DNA from: JAAZLS01 sp964463285
GTDB taxonomy: Bacteria; Bacillota; Dethiobacteria; DTU022
DNA length: 14,261 nucleotides
Assembly (NCBI GenBank): GCA_964463285.1
Contig: CAYXBB010000039.1
Coordinates: forward strand, 1 to 14,261
Direction: 5' to 3'
A program made the translations under genes and the position numbers. Under the pieces are notes generated by a model. The model was not told the DNA's origin and did not search any database. It worked only from the letters and a program-made list of their open reading frames with translations. This document shows positions 13,785 to 14,261 of the stretch, piece after piece. Every line of letters starts with the position of its first letter. Position 1 is the stretch's first letter.

Positions 13785-14261
13785 TTACAGTCTTTCTACT
13801 TGGTGAAACTCCAATTCCACCGGAACCTCTCGCCCGAACATGGATACCGCTACTTTGAGCTTGCCCTTTTCTACATTGATCTCTTCTACTGTTCCTTCAA
13901 AATTTTTAAAGGGGCCGTCCACAACTCGGACCATCTGATTTATCTCCAGATCTATGCGCGGCTTGCCTTCAGACAGCCCCATCTGTTTTAAAATTGCGTT
14001 GATCTCCTCCTCGGATAAAGGTATTGGCCGGGAACCGCTGCCTACAAAGCCAGTTACCCCAGGAGTATTCCGAACTACATACCAGGAATCATCCTCTACC
14101 ACCATCTCTACCAGGACGTACCCGGGAAATATTTTTTTCATAACTGTTTTGCGCTGGCCGCCCTTGCTGGTTATTTCCTTTTCCATGGGAACCAAAATTT
14201 GAAATATCTTGTCCTGCATTCCCATGGATTCCACCCGCTTCTGCAGGTTGGCCATAACCCG
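13785..14261 (-). CDS. nusG: Transcription termination/antitermination factor NusG (5' end off the window)
   Basis: NusG binds RNA polymerase at the beta' clamp and modulates pausing and termination. The 158 visible residues hold most of the NGN domain, with NLQKRVESMGMQDKIFQILVP, the FPGYVLVEM core and WYVVRNTPGVTGFVG, followed by a C-terminal KOW domain with VRVVDGPFKNFEGTVEEI. The reading frame continues past the window edge. An ATG at 14255 lies inside the conserved KANLEKRVE-type helix, so it is an internal methionine and not the start; roughly 20 N-terminal residues are missing here. It stands upstream of rplK as in most bacteria, where secE usually precedes it. Confidence 0.96.
   Translation of the reverse strand, partial: RVMANLQKRVESMGMQDKIFQILVPMEKEITSKGGQRKTVMKKIFPGYVLVEMVVEDDSWYVVRNTPGVTGFVGSGSRPIPLSEEEINAILKQMGLSEGKPRIDLEINQMVRVVDGPFKNFEGTVEEINVEKGKLKVAVSMFGREVPVELEFHQVERL

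Noticed and set aside
1..14261. Novel defence, mobile or biosynthetic system; CRISPR, tRNA, rRNA, insertion sequence
   Set aside because: Every large coding region is a standard transcription or translation gene in the conserved order. No repeat arrays, transposase frames or terminal inverted repeats of insertion elements were seen.

Overview
The window is a conserved bacterial transcription/translation housekeeping cluster, with every gene on the minus strand. In transcription order (high to low coordinates) it reads nusG (5' end cut off by the window edge), rplK, rplA, rplJ, rplL, rpoB, rpoC, an L7Ae-type K-turn-binding protein (ybxF/rplGB type), rpsL, rpsG, fusA, and the first 11 codons of tuf. 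This order, the ybxF-type gene between rpoC and rpsL, the Firmicute-type rifampicin region of RpoB and strong AGGAGG-type ribosome binding sites point to a low-to-moderate GC Firmicute. The long acidic RpoB tail and the general protein character suggest a Clostridia-class anaerobe (Peptococcaceae/Syntrophomonas-like is a guess). The species cannot be named from the sequence alone.

Right part (about 11.4-14.26 kb): nusG, rplK, rplA, rplJ and rplL are closely spaced. The 163 bp between rplA and rplJ hold a recognisable L10 leader RNA ending in a terminator-like hairpin just before the rplJ Shine-Dalgarno. rplJ most likely starts at a TTG.

Middle (about 3.55-11.45 kb): the 331-bp rplL-rpoB gap holds a GC-rich hairpin, a near-consensus sigma-A promoter with extended -10, and a transcribed leader of about 180 nt with two small hairpins. 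rpoB and rpoC follow, 29 bp apart; both proteins end in low-complexity tails, and that of RpoB is 118 residues long and strongly acidic.

Left part (1-3.55 kb): the 221-bp gap after rpoC holds hairpins and a second near-consensus sigma-A promoter. It drives the str operon: ybxF-type gene, rpsL, rpsG, fusA, tuf. The genes supply the ribosomal stalk (L10, L12, L11, L1), RNA polymerase beta and beta', the elongation factor NusG, two core 30S proteins, and the GTPases EF-G and EF-Tu.

No mobile element, CRISPR array, tRNA, rRNA, defence system or foreign gene was seen. I found no undescribed multigene system. The points worth a second look are regulatory: the leaders of rplJ, rpoB and ybxF, a pair of matching promoters, frequent non-ATG starts, and the RpoB/RpoC tails. 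All + strand ORFs are antisense shadows of the listed genes.
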